A DNA stretch of 35,573 bases, taken from the IMG/VR virus record IMGVR_UViG_3300042381_000175, positions 1 through 35,573 of that record; one strand, written 5' to 3'. Positions 24,714 through 30,190 of this stretch are shown piece by piece. The DNA comes from a virus. Numbering within the stretch: position 1 is the first letter of the stretch; each line of letters opens with the position of its first letter. Under the pieces are notes generated by a model. That model was not told the origin of the DNA. It worked only from the letters and a program-made list of their open reading frames with translations, and did not search any database. Both the position numbers and the translations under genes were made by a program.

Positions 24714-25189
24714 ACCCATACTTTATAGCTGGTACTGTTCTAGCGGTGGCTTGTGCTTATGGTGCAGGTCACTGGCAGGGCGACACAGCAGGTCAGGCTA
24801 AGGTACAAGCTCAATGGGATAAAGAGAAGGCTAAGTTAGCAGAGGAGTACGCTACTAGCGTATCTTTAATGCGTGAAAAAGAGCAAGTAATGCAAGGTAA
24901 TGCAGACAAGCTACGAGAGGACAAGAACCGTGAACTTAGAGAGGCTAATGCTCGTAATACCGCTTTGCTTAACAGCTTGCAGCACCGTCCAAACCGCACC
25001 GAGAGTAGTGGAGTGTCCCCGACTGCCAGCAATGGAACAAACGGCTGTACCGGAAAAGAGCTTTACCGAGAGGATGGGGCTGTTCTTATCGGGATCGCTA
25101 GAGAAGCAGACGAACTCAGAATCAGTCTCAAACAGTGCTACTTCCAATACGAAACCATTAGAAAAGAAATGAATGGCAAAAATCCCTGA
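24710..25189 (+). CDS. Rz: Inner-membrane spanin (Rz-like)
   Basis: The 159-residue product has an N-terminal membrane anchor (YFIAGTVLAVACAYGAG, about 4-20), then a long charged coiled coil (about 28-90, EKAKLAEEYATSVSLMREKE) and a periplasmic end. This is the standard Rz architecture. Together with an outer-membrane lipoprotein it fuses the two membranes in the last step of lysis. The outer partner is embedded in another frame at 24930-25172, as in lambda. Overlap ATGA joins it to the small secreted protein before. Sequence similarity to any named Rz is weak, as usual for spanins. Confidence 0.85.
   Translation: MNPYFIAGTVLAVACAYGAGHWQGDTAGQAKVQAQWDKEKAKLAEEYATSVSLMREKEQVMQGNADKLREDKNRELREANARNTALLNSLQHRPNRTESSGVSPTASNGTNGCTGKELYREDGAVLIGIAREADELRISLKQCYFQYETIRKEMNGKNP
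24930..25172 (+). CDS. Rz1: Outer-membrane spanin lipoprotein (Rz1-like), embedded in Rz
   Basis: This gene lies completely inside Rz in another frame. From GTG 24930 it encodes 80 residues with a short lipoprotein signal (MNLERLMLVIPLCLTAC) whose lipobox is LTAC, lipidated Cys at 17. GAGAGGA at 24915-24921 is a good ribosome site with 8 bases spacing; ATG 24900 lacks one and ATG 24948 has too little spacing. The mature part begins STVQTAPRVVECPRLPAMEQ, modestly Pro-rich as in Rz1 proteins. It would pair with the Rz coiled coil across the periplasm. The next gene starts directly after its stop. Confidence 0.8.
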   Translation: MNLERLMLVIPLCLTACSTVQTAPRVVECPRLPAMEQTAVPEKSFTERMGLFLSGSLEKQTNSESVSNSATSNTKPLEKK

Positions 25190-25367
25190 TGACTGTATGC
25201 CAGCGTGTTTATCATGTGCTTTCTTTGAAATTGAACCTAAAGACGAATTAGGTATATGTAGACGTTATCCTCCTTTATTGTTACAAATTGACAACGAATA
25301 TGACAGTTGCTATCCTGTTACTGAACGATCTGATTGGTGTGGCGAATTTATACGGAAAGTAAATTAA
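25173..25367 (+). CDS. Small Cys-rich protein, unknown function
   Basis: The 64-residue product has six cysteines. CMPACLSCAFFE (C8, C12, C15), GICRRYPP (C29), C46 and DWCGEF (C56) make a pattern seen in many short phage and bacterial proteins: C-x2-C, then G-x-C-R-x-P-P, then D-W-C-G-E-F. Four of these probably bind zinc or an iron-sulfur cluster. It starts immediately after the Rz1 stop, while still inside Rz, so it is translated with the spanins. Nothing suggests export. I cannot assign a function. Confidence 0.72.
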   Translation: MAKIPDDCMPACLSCAFFEIEPKDELGICRRYPPLLLQIDNEYDSCYPVTERSDWCGEFIRKVN

Positions 25368-25371
25368 CATT

Positions 25372-26325
25372 ATGTTGAAAGTTCCAGAAGATGAGTTTAT
25401 CGCGTTATGGGATAAGTACGGTTCAGCATCAAAGATAGCAAAAATATTAGATATTGGAGTGAGGTCAGTTTATTCTCGGCGTAAGGAAATTGAGAGACGC
25501 ACTGGTAAAACGCTTATATCCACTGATCCTCGTTTCGGTAACTTTACGATCACATACCCTGGTAATGGGGTTAGAGCTAAAGCAGAGATAGATAACGGTG
25601 TGATTATGGTGGCTTCAGATTGCCACTATTACCCTGGGATTATATCAACGGCTCATAAGGCATTTGTTCATTTAGCAAAAGAACTTTCCCCTAAATTGCT
25701 AGTAATGAACGGAGACGTATTTGATGGTGCATCAGCAAGTCGGTATGATCCTATAGGCTGGCAACAAACCCCAACAGTAAAGCAGGAACTAGAGGCTTGT
25801 CATGATCGTCTATCAGAGATTGAGGAAGCGTCTAAGAGTGCTATCTTGCACTGGACATGGGGCAACCACGATATGCGGTTTAACACTCGTCTAGCGTCTC
25901 AGGTAGGTGCTGCGTTTGAAGGTGTTAAAGGCTTTAATCTATCGGATCATTTCCCACGATGGAAGTTCTCGACTAGCCTGATGGTCAATGAACACACAAT
26001 GATTAAGCATCGATGGCATAACGGTATTCATGCTGTGTATAACAATACAATGAAGTCTGGTACGTCTATCGTTACAGGGCATTTACACAGTTTGAAGGTT
26101 ACTCCGTGGACTGACTACAATGGTAGTAGATACGGTGTAGATACAGGAACTTTAGCGAATATAGATGATCCTGGCTTTGACTATGCGGAGGATAACCCTA
26201 AGAACTGGCGATCAGGTTTTGCTGTCCTTACCTTTTGGGAGGGGAAGCTCATGCCACCAGAACTGTGCGAGGTTATCTCCGAGGGCTTAGTATACTTCAG
26301 AGGACAGGTGATTCAGATTCCTTAA
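25372..26325 (+). CDS. Calcineurin-like metallophosphoesterase with N-terminal HTH
   Basis: The 317-residue product has a short helix-turn-helix-like region (about 7-42, FIALWDKYGSASKIAKILDI) followed by a complete metallophosphoesterase core: SDCHYYPG (D83, H85), NGDVFDG (D115), WGNHDMR (N165, H166), HRWH and TGHLHS (H237, H239). These bind two metal ions and cleave phosphoesters, but the substrate (DNA, nucleotide or protein phosphate) cannot be read. It is last in the late unit and overlaps the convergent MazG-like gene by 29 bases. Antagonism of a host nucleotide signal is a speculation. Confidence 0.85.
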   Translation: MLKVPEDEFIALWDKYGSASKIAKILDIGVRSVYSRRKEIERRTGKTLISTDPRFGNFTITYPGNGVRAKAEIDNGVIMVASDCHYYPGIISTAHKAFVHLAKELSPKLLVMNGDVFDGASASRYDPIGWQQTPTVKQELEACHDRLSEIEEASKSAILHWTWGNHDMRFNTRLASQVGAAFEGVKGFNLSDHFPRWKFSTSLMVNEHTMIKHRWHNGIHAVYNNTMKSGTSIVTGHLHSLKVTPWTDYNGSRYGVDTGTLANIDDPGFDYAEDNPKNWRSGFAVLTFWEGKLMPPELCEVISEGLVYFRGQVIQIP

Positions 26326-26617
26326 CGAAGATACCAGCAGCGTTCATGTGACCTTTACGGTTCTTAATTTCCTCATACGAGAACTTTAAGCAGCTAGTTA
26401 AGGTTACATTTTCCAAAGCAGCAACATTAATAAGGCAAACAAGAACATCGCCAATTCCGTCAATAATTGCCTTACGGTCGCGGCTGATAAGTGCTGTGTG
26501 GAGTTCATGCATTTCCTCCTGAGCTTTACGATATTGGGCTATAGAAGTGCTATTCGGTATGATTCCTCTGGCTTCACTCCACCGGATAACGTCCATTTCA
26601 GTCTGATTCCAGCTCAT
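26297..26617 (-). CDS. MazG-like nucleotide pyrophosphohydrolase
   Basis: The 106-residue product has the helical MazG layout: ARGIIPNSTSIAQYRKAQEE, the metal-binding EEMHE (34-38), then DGIGDVLVCLINVA (53-66) with D53 and D57, and EIKNRKGHM near the end. The usual second-helix ExxD is replaced by a D-G-I-G-D form seen in phage members. The family hydrolyses nucleoside triphosphates to monophosphates and can lower ppGpp or non-canonical dNTPs. It is the last gene of the leftward unit. Its 3' end overlaps the metallophosphoesterase gene antisense. Confidence 0.8.
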   Translation of the reverse strand: MSWNQTEMDVIRWSEARGIIPNSTSIAQYRKAQEEMHELHTALISRDRKAIIDGIGDVLVCLINVAALENVTLTSCLKFSYEEIKNRKGHMNAAGIFVKESESPVL

Positions 26618-26848
26618 TTACTCTCCTTTTAGATAGTGCATCATCTCAGCGTTCATTTTAGCTTGCGCCCATTTCTGTGGCCCTGATAGCTGCATTAACG
26701 CTAATGAGAATTGCACAAAGTTATTAAGTTTTTCTAGTTCTAGTTCGTCAACTTCACCGCGACGAATACCTTCAATTACGTTAATGATGCCAGTGCGATT
26801 ACCGTCTATTACTGCTTGCCAGTCATAGTCTATTTTATTCTTAGGCAT
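26618..26848 (-). CDS. Small hypothetical protein
   Basis: The 76-residue product is helical and charged, with the segments YDWQAVIDGNRTGIINVIEG and LSGPQKWAQAKMNAEMMHYL. Small proteins with a closing G-P-Q-K-W-A-Q-A-K-M-N-A-E-M motif occur in phages of Betaproteobacteria, without known function. It abuts the MazG-like gene and overlaps the gene upstream by 8 bases, so it belongs to the same transcript. Confidence 0.68.
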   Translation of the reverse strand: MPKNKIDYDWQAVIDGNRTGIINVIEGIRRGEVDELELEKLNNFVQFSLALMQLSGPQKWAQAKMNAEMMHYLKGE

Positions 26849-27119
26849 TTTTTTCTTTCAGTTTTGCTTCAATGGCTCTAGCAAAAGACAAATTACTGTC
26901 CCATGCTGCATTAATTTCTTCATCCGTCAGCCCTACCCATTTGCGCTGTGGTGAGGCGGTGTAGAGTGGTGTGGGAATTTCTTCAGACGGTAATCTGTCT
27001 CGCATTTTCCACCGGATATAACACTGACCTTCATCTGGATTAAACACTTGTCCAAAATTATCCATAAATGCCACCGGCTCCGGTTCAGGCTGCGCTTCTT
27101 TGCGTGTAAGAGTAATCAT
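26841..27119 (-). CDS. Small phage protein with LYTASPQR-type motif
   Basis: The 92-residue product begins with a Pro/Glu-rich linker then EPVAFMDNFGQVFNPDEG, a central IPTPLYTASPQRKWVGLTDE and a helical end, NLSFARAIEAKLKEKN. Proteins of the form EPVA-x-M, I-P-L-Y-T-A-P-P-Q-R, GLTDEEI are abundant in phages of Burkholderiales and their relatives, which gives a weak host clue. The role is unknown. Neighbouring stops and starts overlap on both sides, so it is in the leftward operon. Confidence 0.72.
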   Translation of the reverse strand: MITLTRKEAQPEPEPVAFMDNFGQVFNPDEGQCYIRWKMRDRLPSEEIPTPLYTASPQRKWVGLTDEEINAAWDSNLSFARAIEAKLKEKNA

Positions 27120-27358
27120 AATTGTTCGCCATTATTTTCTGAAATTACATTCATATTTTGCAATGCAGCATTACGGTACAGCTTTGCCATAAGAGTCTTA
27201 ACGTCAGCAGCTTGCCCTGATTGATTCTTATAAATGCTTTCAGTCTTATGCTCAGAGCATGGTTTACACATCCAGCGTCCACTAGTACGAGTCTTGCGGA
27301 ATACTCCACCTTCAATTTCTCTTGTGCACTGGCAACTAGTACAGAATTTAGTATTCAT
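27116..27358 (-). CDS. Small zinc-finger-like protein
   Basis: The 80-residue product has FCTSCQC (C6, C9, C11) and WMCKPCSEH (C31, C34), a zinc-ribbon-like pair of CxxC knuckles about 21 residues apart in the first half. The remainder is helical and polar (DVKTLMAKLYRNAALQNM). A DNA-, RNA- or protein-binding role is likely for such a fold. ATGA-type overlaps link it to the genes on both sides. I recognise no named family. Confidence 0.68.
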   Translation of the reverse strand: MNTKFCTSCQCTREIEGGVFRKTRTSGRWMCKPCSEHKTESIYKNQSGQAADVKTLMAKLYRNAALQNMNVISENNGEQL

Positions 27359-27549
27359 TTACATATTCTTTCTTTGGCTTCTTTAATATTAGAGTTCATT
27401 AACCAAGAGGCACACTGAGAATCCACAGCAAGGGCATTAAAACCGTCTCTGTAGCCTTTTTTATAGGCTAGCTGTACCTTATCAGTCACCATGCTAGAAA
27501 ACAGCCATATAGCCCCTAAAGTCGAAACAATAAATATTAATATTTTCAT
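27355..27549 (-). CDS. Small membrane protein
   Basis: The 64-residue product has one N-terminal hydrophobic segment (ILIFIVSTLGAIWLFSSM, about 3-20) followed by a hydrophilic tail (YKKGYRDGFNALAVDSQCAS, then KEAKERICK) with two cysteines. It resembles a signal-anchored small protein exposed in the periplasm. It overlaps the HTH gene upstream and the zinc-finger gene downstream by four bases each. Function unknown; an early membrane protein could affect superinfection or host physiology. Confidence 0.65.
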   Translation of the reverse strand: MKILIFIVSTLGAIWLFSSMVTDKVQLAYKKGYRDGFNALAVDSQCASWLMNSNIKEAKERICK

Positions 27550-27737
27550 AATAGTTCACGTATTTCCTTAATTGACATCTCAAACGTCTCATGTATTCGT
27601 AAAATCATATCTGCGGAAACGCTAACTTTACCGCTACGTATCTTGCTTATTGTCGGTGCTTTTGTTTTTAATAAACGACTAAGTTCAGCATCATTTTTTA
27701 CAGAATAGCGTTCTTTAATGGTGTCGAGCAATTTCAT
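27546..27737 (-). CDS. Cro/CI-type HTH regulator
   Basis: The 63-residue product is one helix-turn-helix domain. DAELSRLLKTKAPTISKIRS is the HTH pair, followed by GKVSVSADMILRIHETFEMS, the typical C-terminal helices of Cro/C1-type repressors. AGGAAAAC precedes the start. A strong terminator lies just upstream (27751-27777), so its supply from the main leftward promoter may be limited. It is the only classical regulator seen. With no integrase present, it is more likely an early-gene switch than a lysogeny repressor. Confidence 0.82.
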   Translation of the reverse strand: MKLLDTIKERYSVKNDAELSRLLKTKAPTISKIRSGKVSVSADMILRIHETFEMSIKEIRELL

Positions 27738-27750
27738 AGTTTTCCTAGAA

Positions 27751-27777
27751 TAAAAAGACAGGAGCCGAAGCCCCTGT
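27751..27777 (-). terminator. Rho-independent terminator with UUCG tetraloop
   Basis: Read on the minus strand, ACAGGGGC and GCTCCTGT form an 8-bp stem (one G-U pair) around a TTCG loop (27758-27777), followed directly by CTTTTTA (27751-27757). That is a textbook intrinsic terminator for leftward transcription. It lies after the ERF and SSB-like genes and before the HTH gene, whose cluster must therefore depend on read-through or on a promoter I cannot see. Confidence 0.92.
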
Positions 27778-27780
27778 TAA

Positions 27781-27800
27781 AGCCACGGAGGAGTGTGGCT
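27781..27800 (-). promoter_or_regulatory. Second hairpin beside the terminator
   Basis: AGCCAC (27781-27786) and GTGGCT (27795-27800) form a perfect 6-bp stem with an 8-base loop. On the minus-strand RNA the loop reads ACTCCTCC, complementary to a ribosome-binding consensus; on the plus strand it reads GGAGGAGT. It stands three bases from the UUCG terminator in the same leader RNA. A part in attenuation, RNA stability or a small RNA is possible. Confidence 0.55.
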
Positions 27801-27827
27801 GCGAGATCATACTCTAAAAGTTGCTTG

Positions 27828-28082
27828 CTAGAAAGGAATTTCCTCGTCAGGATCAACCGCTACTACAGGCTTATTGATGGGCTTAGGTGCTGCATCACCT
27901 TTAGGACGTACCGATAAACTAAAGAACTTCTTAGAGTCTTTCTTAGACTCTTTAAGCCATCCTGAGAGCCAGTAATCAGTGCCAGCTACATTAACGCTAC
28001 CTGAGTAGTCAGGATGATTCTCAGAAGTTTTATTCTCGTTCCGATATAAAACGCCACGGTCAGTATTATCAAATTCAGTCAT
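27828..28082 (-). CDS. SSB-like protein with acidic C-terminal tip
   Basis: The 84-residue product has a short beta-rich core (NHPDYSGSVNVAGTDYWLSG, then KKFFSLSVRPKG), a Pro/Lys linker and the end DPDEEIPF. An acidic tip closing in I-P-F is the interaction tail of single-stranded DNA-binding proteins. It is shorter than normal SSB (about 150-180 residues), and the full OB fold is not certain. It follows the ERF gene by two bases, as expected for a partner in strand annealing. The role is inferred from tail and context. Confidence 0.72.
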   Translation of the reverse strand: MTEFDNTDRGVLYRNENKTSENHPDYSGSVNVAGTDYWLSGWLKESKKDSKKFFSLSVRPKGDAAPKPINKPVVAVDPDEEIPF

Positions 28083-28084
28083 AT

Positions 28085-28747
28085 TTATTTCCCTATTGAA
28101 AACTTCTTAATTGCACTACGCTCTTTACTATCTAACCTACTCCAGAATGCTGTCTTTGTATCTGCATCAAAAAACTGTGTATTAATAAAGTCTAATGCTC
28201 CTTGAATATCATTATCTTTAATAAACACACGGACGTGCATTGCTGTGCTTTCTAGCCACTCTTTAGTTTCATCATCTAAACTGTCATAAACGTCAACGGT
28301 AATTGGCTTGGCTGACTTAGGATCATCTTTCTTAATCGTAGCGTCTACTGCATCGTGTTCGGTTATCTCTAACGCATTGAGCATTAGGTAACGACGTAAA
28401 TACGTATGCATACTTCCTAAAGCCTGGATAGGTGGTGCTTTGCCTGATCCAGCTTCTGCTGTAGGACTGCTGAAAATAATAACTCCACCAAACTCTGCAT
28501 CAAATATACGTAATGTAGCTACACCATTGCTAATGTTAAAAACTGAGCATAGTCCTAGATTGTCAAAGATTGTATTAATGCTAGGTAGAAAGTCTGATAA
28601 CTCAAAGTATTTAAAGTTAGCAAACGAGTTAAATCCTGACTTTTTTAATGGTAATTCTTGCAATATAACTCTGGCTTTTTGTAACTTGCTATATACACGC
28701 CACTGCTGTTGCTCGTGCTGCTCTTGTAATTGATAGTCGTTATTCAT
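28085..28747 (-). CDS. ERF-family single-strand annealing recombinase
   Basis: The 220-residue product contains KSGFNSFANFKYFELSDFLP, the F-x-Y-x-x-x-x-D/S signature of the ERF superfamily, and IQALGSMHTYLRRYLMLNAL, the conserved Y-x-x-R-Y helix. EITEHDAVDAT ends the core. The C-terminal part is helical and may bind DNA. ERF proteins anneal complementary single strands in phage recombination and in circularising terminally redundant genomes, which fits a headful packager. The SSB-like gene follows directly. No paired exonuclease was seen in this unit. Confidence 0.88.
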   Translation of the reverse strand: MNNDYQLQEQHEQQQWRVYSKLQKARVILQELPLKKSGFNSFANFKYFELSDFLPSINTIFDNLGLCSVFNISNGVATLRIFDAEFGGVIIFSSPTAEAGSGKAPPIQALGSMHTYLRRYLMLNALEITEHDAVDATIKKDDPKSAKPITVDVYDSLDDETKEWLESTAMHVRVFIKDNDIQGALDFINTQFFDADTKTAFWSRLDSKERSAIKKFSIGK

Positions 28748-28760
28748 ATTAGCTTTCTAT

Positions 28761-28934
28761 TTATTTGAATTTTTTATACTGAACCACATTGGTAGATTGT
28801 GTTTTCTCAATAGTAGATATTTTTGTGCTCTCCTTTTCCATTTGTTTACGAATTTTATTGAATGTCTTTTTAATATCAGTCTTAGCCGAAATAACATAGT
28901 CAGTTTTATATAAGATGTTTTTGGTATCTTTCAT
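28761..28934 (-). CDS. Small Lys-rich protein
   Basis: From ATG 28934 this encodes 57 residues, very rich in Lys, Thr and Ser, with a helical centre (DIKKTFNKIRKQMEKESTKI). I prefer this start because it overlaps the TGA of the 32-residue gene upstream as ATGA and has GGG nearby. A GTG at 28979 would give 72 residues but runs inside that gene. No family recognised. Confidence 0.6.
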   Translation of the reverse strand: MKDTKNILYKTDYVISAKTDIKKTFNKIRKQMEKESTKISTIEKTQSTNVVQYKKFK

Positions 28935-29029
28935 AGTGACCCTGCAATGATGTATAGAAGAACTATTATTACACCACACAATACTGGTCGTCTAGCAAAG
29001 AAATCATTAGTGTTGAGCAATTTATTCAT
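28931..29029 (-). CDS. 32-residue single-span membrane miniprotein
   Basis: This very short frame encodes a polar N-terminus (MNKLLNTNDFFARR) and one strong transmembrane segment (PVLCGVIIVLLYIIAGSL). Its ATG overlaps the end of the gene upstream by 8 bases and its TGA forms ATGA with the next start. Such tight joints on both sides support it as a real gene. Function unknown. It is the first small membrane protein made by the leftward unit. Confidence 0.55.
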   Translation of the reverse strand: MNKLLNTNDFFARRPVLCGVIIVLLYIIAGSL

Positions 29030-29219
29030 AGTTGTCATTCGATTCTAAAATATTAACTAATTCGTGGATTTCTCTAGGTGCGATCATTAGTGCTTCGTAA
29101 GCTATCCCTAGTATTTCTTGTTCTTCAGACGTTTTAGGCTTGTTCTCTAAGTTCTCAGCTAGTAGTCGCAAGGCATAAACAATCTCAGCTATTTGCCAGT
29201 TGTGCATATTACTTATCAT
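29022..29219 (-). CDS. Small acidic hypothetical protein
   Basis: The 65-residue product is mostly helical and acidic (WQIAEIVYALRLLAENLENK, then MIAPREIHELVNILESNDNY). It overlaps the gene upstream by 11 bases and the miniprotein downstream by 8. A second start, M5 (MHNWQ), is possible. No family recognised. Confidence 0.65.
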   Translation of the reverse strand: MISNMHNWQIAEIVYALRLLAENLENKPKTSEEQEILGIAYEALMIAPREIHELVNILESNDNYE

Positions 29220-29514
29220 GGCGATTCTCCCACTGCTGAGTTTTCATATCTTGGTTGTAGTTCCACAGATCACTACTAGTCAATGTGTCATCTACTCTCT
29301 TGGAATACTTAGCTTGGTACGAAATCATACGGGCTATATGTGCGCTAATACCTGCTGACATAACTACTGGATCATGCCTGTAAGTCGCCCAGATTATTAA
29401 AAATTCATTCAGTGATTCACGCATCTCACCATCGGTAAAGTCTTGCGTAAAGTCATCAGGAGTTTTATTTAATATGGATTGCAATGCATCTTGTTCAAAT
29501 TCGTAACGATTCAT
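29209..29514 (-). CDS. First gene of the leftward unit, hypothetical
   Basis: The 101-residue product has an acidic helical N-terminus (YEFEQDALQSILNKTPDDFT), a central helix (ESLNEFLIIWATYRHDP) and a polar end rich in Gln, Trp and Asp. AGGAG lies 6 bases before the ATG. The transcript starts about 35 bases upstream from a good sigma70-type promoter, so it should be expressed immediately after infection. I recognise no family. Confidence 0.7.
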   Translation of the reverse strand: MNRYEFEQDALQSILNKTPDDFTQDFTDGEMRESLNEFLIIWATYRHDPVVMSAGISAHIARMISYQAKYSKRVDDTLTSSDLWNYNQDMKTQQWENRHDK

Positions 29515-29555
29515 AGTATTCTCCTAGTTAATTAATATTGTGTTGCAGCGAAGAA

Positions 29556-29585
29556 ACTATAGCGCATCATAAACTTGTATGTCAA
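29556..29585 (-). promoter_or_regulatory. Sigma70-type promoter for the leftward early unit
   Basis: On the minus strand, a perfect -35 TTGACA (29580-29585) is followed after 18 bases by -10 TATAGT (29556-29561). Initiation would fall near 29549, about 35 bases ahead of the ATG at 29514. This is the best promoter in the window and sits in the only gap where the two early units diverge. I see no equally good plus-strand promoter in the same gap. Confidence 0.8.
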
Positions 29586-29604
29586 CAACTTTTTAAAATA
29601 AATT

Positions 29605-29985
29605 ATGTACCAACCTAGAAAAGACAGTCGCAGAGAGAAAGTGTTGCAAATTGTCAACGAATCAGGTGGGATTACTGCTGAACATATTCTTAAACTACAT
29701 GGAACGATGGGTTTTCTTAATGTTTGGGCGATAACTACTGAGCTTAGGAAATTGGCAAGATATAGGTGCATTAACCAAATAGGTAATGTATTCTTCTCAG
29801 TTGTTCAAGAAAAGCCAGTATATAAAGCTGATCCTAAAGACTTAGTTCCTCCGCGTGAGGCTATGCCATTTACGCCATTGAAAACATTTCCACCTACTAT
29901 AAGCCCACGAGGTCAAGCAATTGAAAGACGCCACTTCAAAACCTGTAAGTCAAACGTCAGATTCCAAAGAGAAAACGACTTATAA
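29605..29985 (+). CDS. Putative winged-helix/HTH protein, first gene of the replication unit
   Basis: The 126-residue product starts YQPRKDSRREKVLQIVNESG, then ITAEHILKLHGTMGFLNVWA and ITTELRKLARYRCINQIGNV, which read as helix, turn, helix and a beta wing. The C-terminal 40 residues are Pro-rich and disordered. It diverges from the leftward unit, so it could bind the shared control region as an early regulator. There is no clear ribosome site. Calling it DNA-binding is inference from the secondary-structure pattern. Confidence 0.65.
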   Translation: MYQPRKDSRREKVLQIVNESGGITAEHILKLHGTMGFLNVWAITTELRKLARYRCINQIGNVFFSVVQEKPVYKADPKDLVPPREAMPFTPLKTFPPTISPRGQAIERRHFKTCKSNVRFQRENDL

Positions 29986-30091
29986 CTTCAACATACAAAT
30001 GTGTCCAGGTTGCAAAAGGACACGATCTGCAATACAGTTTGTAAATTCTAAGATATGCCGGACTTGCAAAAAGCGAGGCATTTCGATATAG
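29921..30091 (+). CDS. Zinc-ribbon miniprotein
   Basis: This short gene ends with CPGC and CRTC knuckles 14 residues apart, followed by KKRGISI. From TTG 29921, preceded by GAGG at 8 bases, it has 56 residues and overlaps the gene before by 65 bases. From ATG 29999 it has only 30 residues. Similar small C-x2-C, AIQF, C-x2-CKKRG proteins occur near phage replication genes. It probably binds zinc. Function unknown. Confidence 0.55.
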   Translation: MKDATSKPVSQTSDSKEKTTYNFNIQMCPGCKRTRSAIQFVNSKICRTCKKRGISI

Positions 30092-30129
30092 TCAAGGGGA
30101 TTGGCTAGAGTAGCTCTCGAAAAGACGAT

Positions 30130-30166
30130 TTATCACCGTCCTGCCTTATCCCACCTTTTGTGATAA
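30130..30166. promoter_or_regulatory. Inverted repeat before the replication initiator gene
   Basis: TTATCAC (30130-30136) and GTGATAA (30160-30166) are perfect 7-base inverted copies separated by 23 bases, in the 99-base gap before 30191. They could be a divided operator or a stem. No convincing promoter accompanies them; AGGGG before ATG 30191 is the ribosome site. Confidence 0.35.
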
Positions 30167-30190
30167 CTACCCGATGATATAGGGGCATAC

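Noticed and set aside
24900-24929. ATG 24900 as the Rz1 start
   Set aside because: No ribosome site and a long charged stretch before the hydrophobic part; GTG 24930 has GAGAGGA at good spacing and gives a normal lipoprotein signal.
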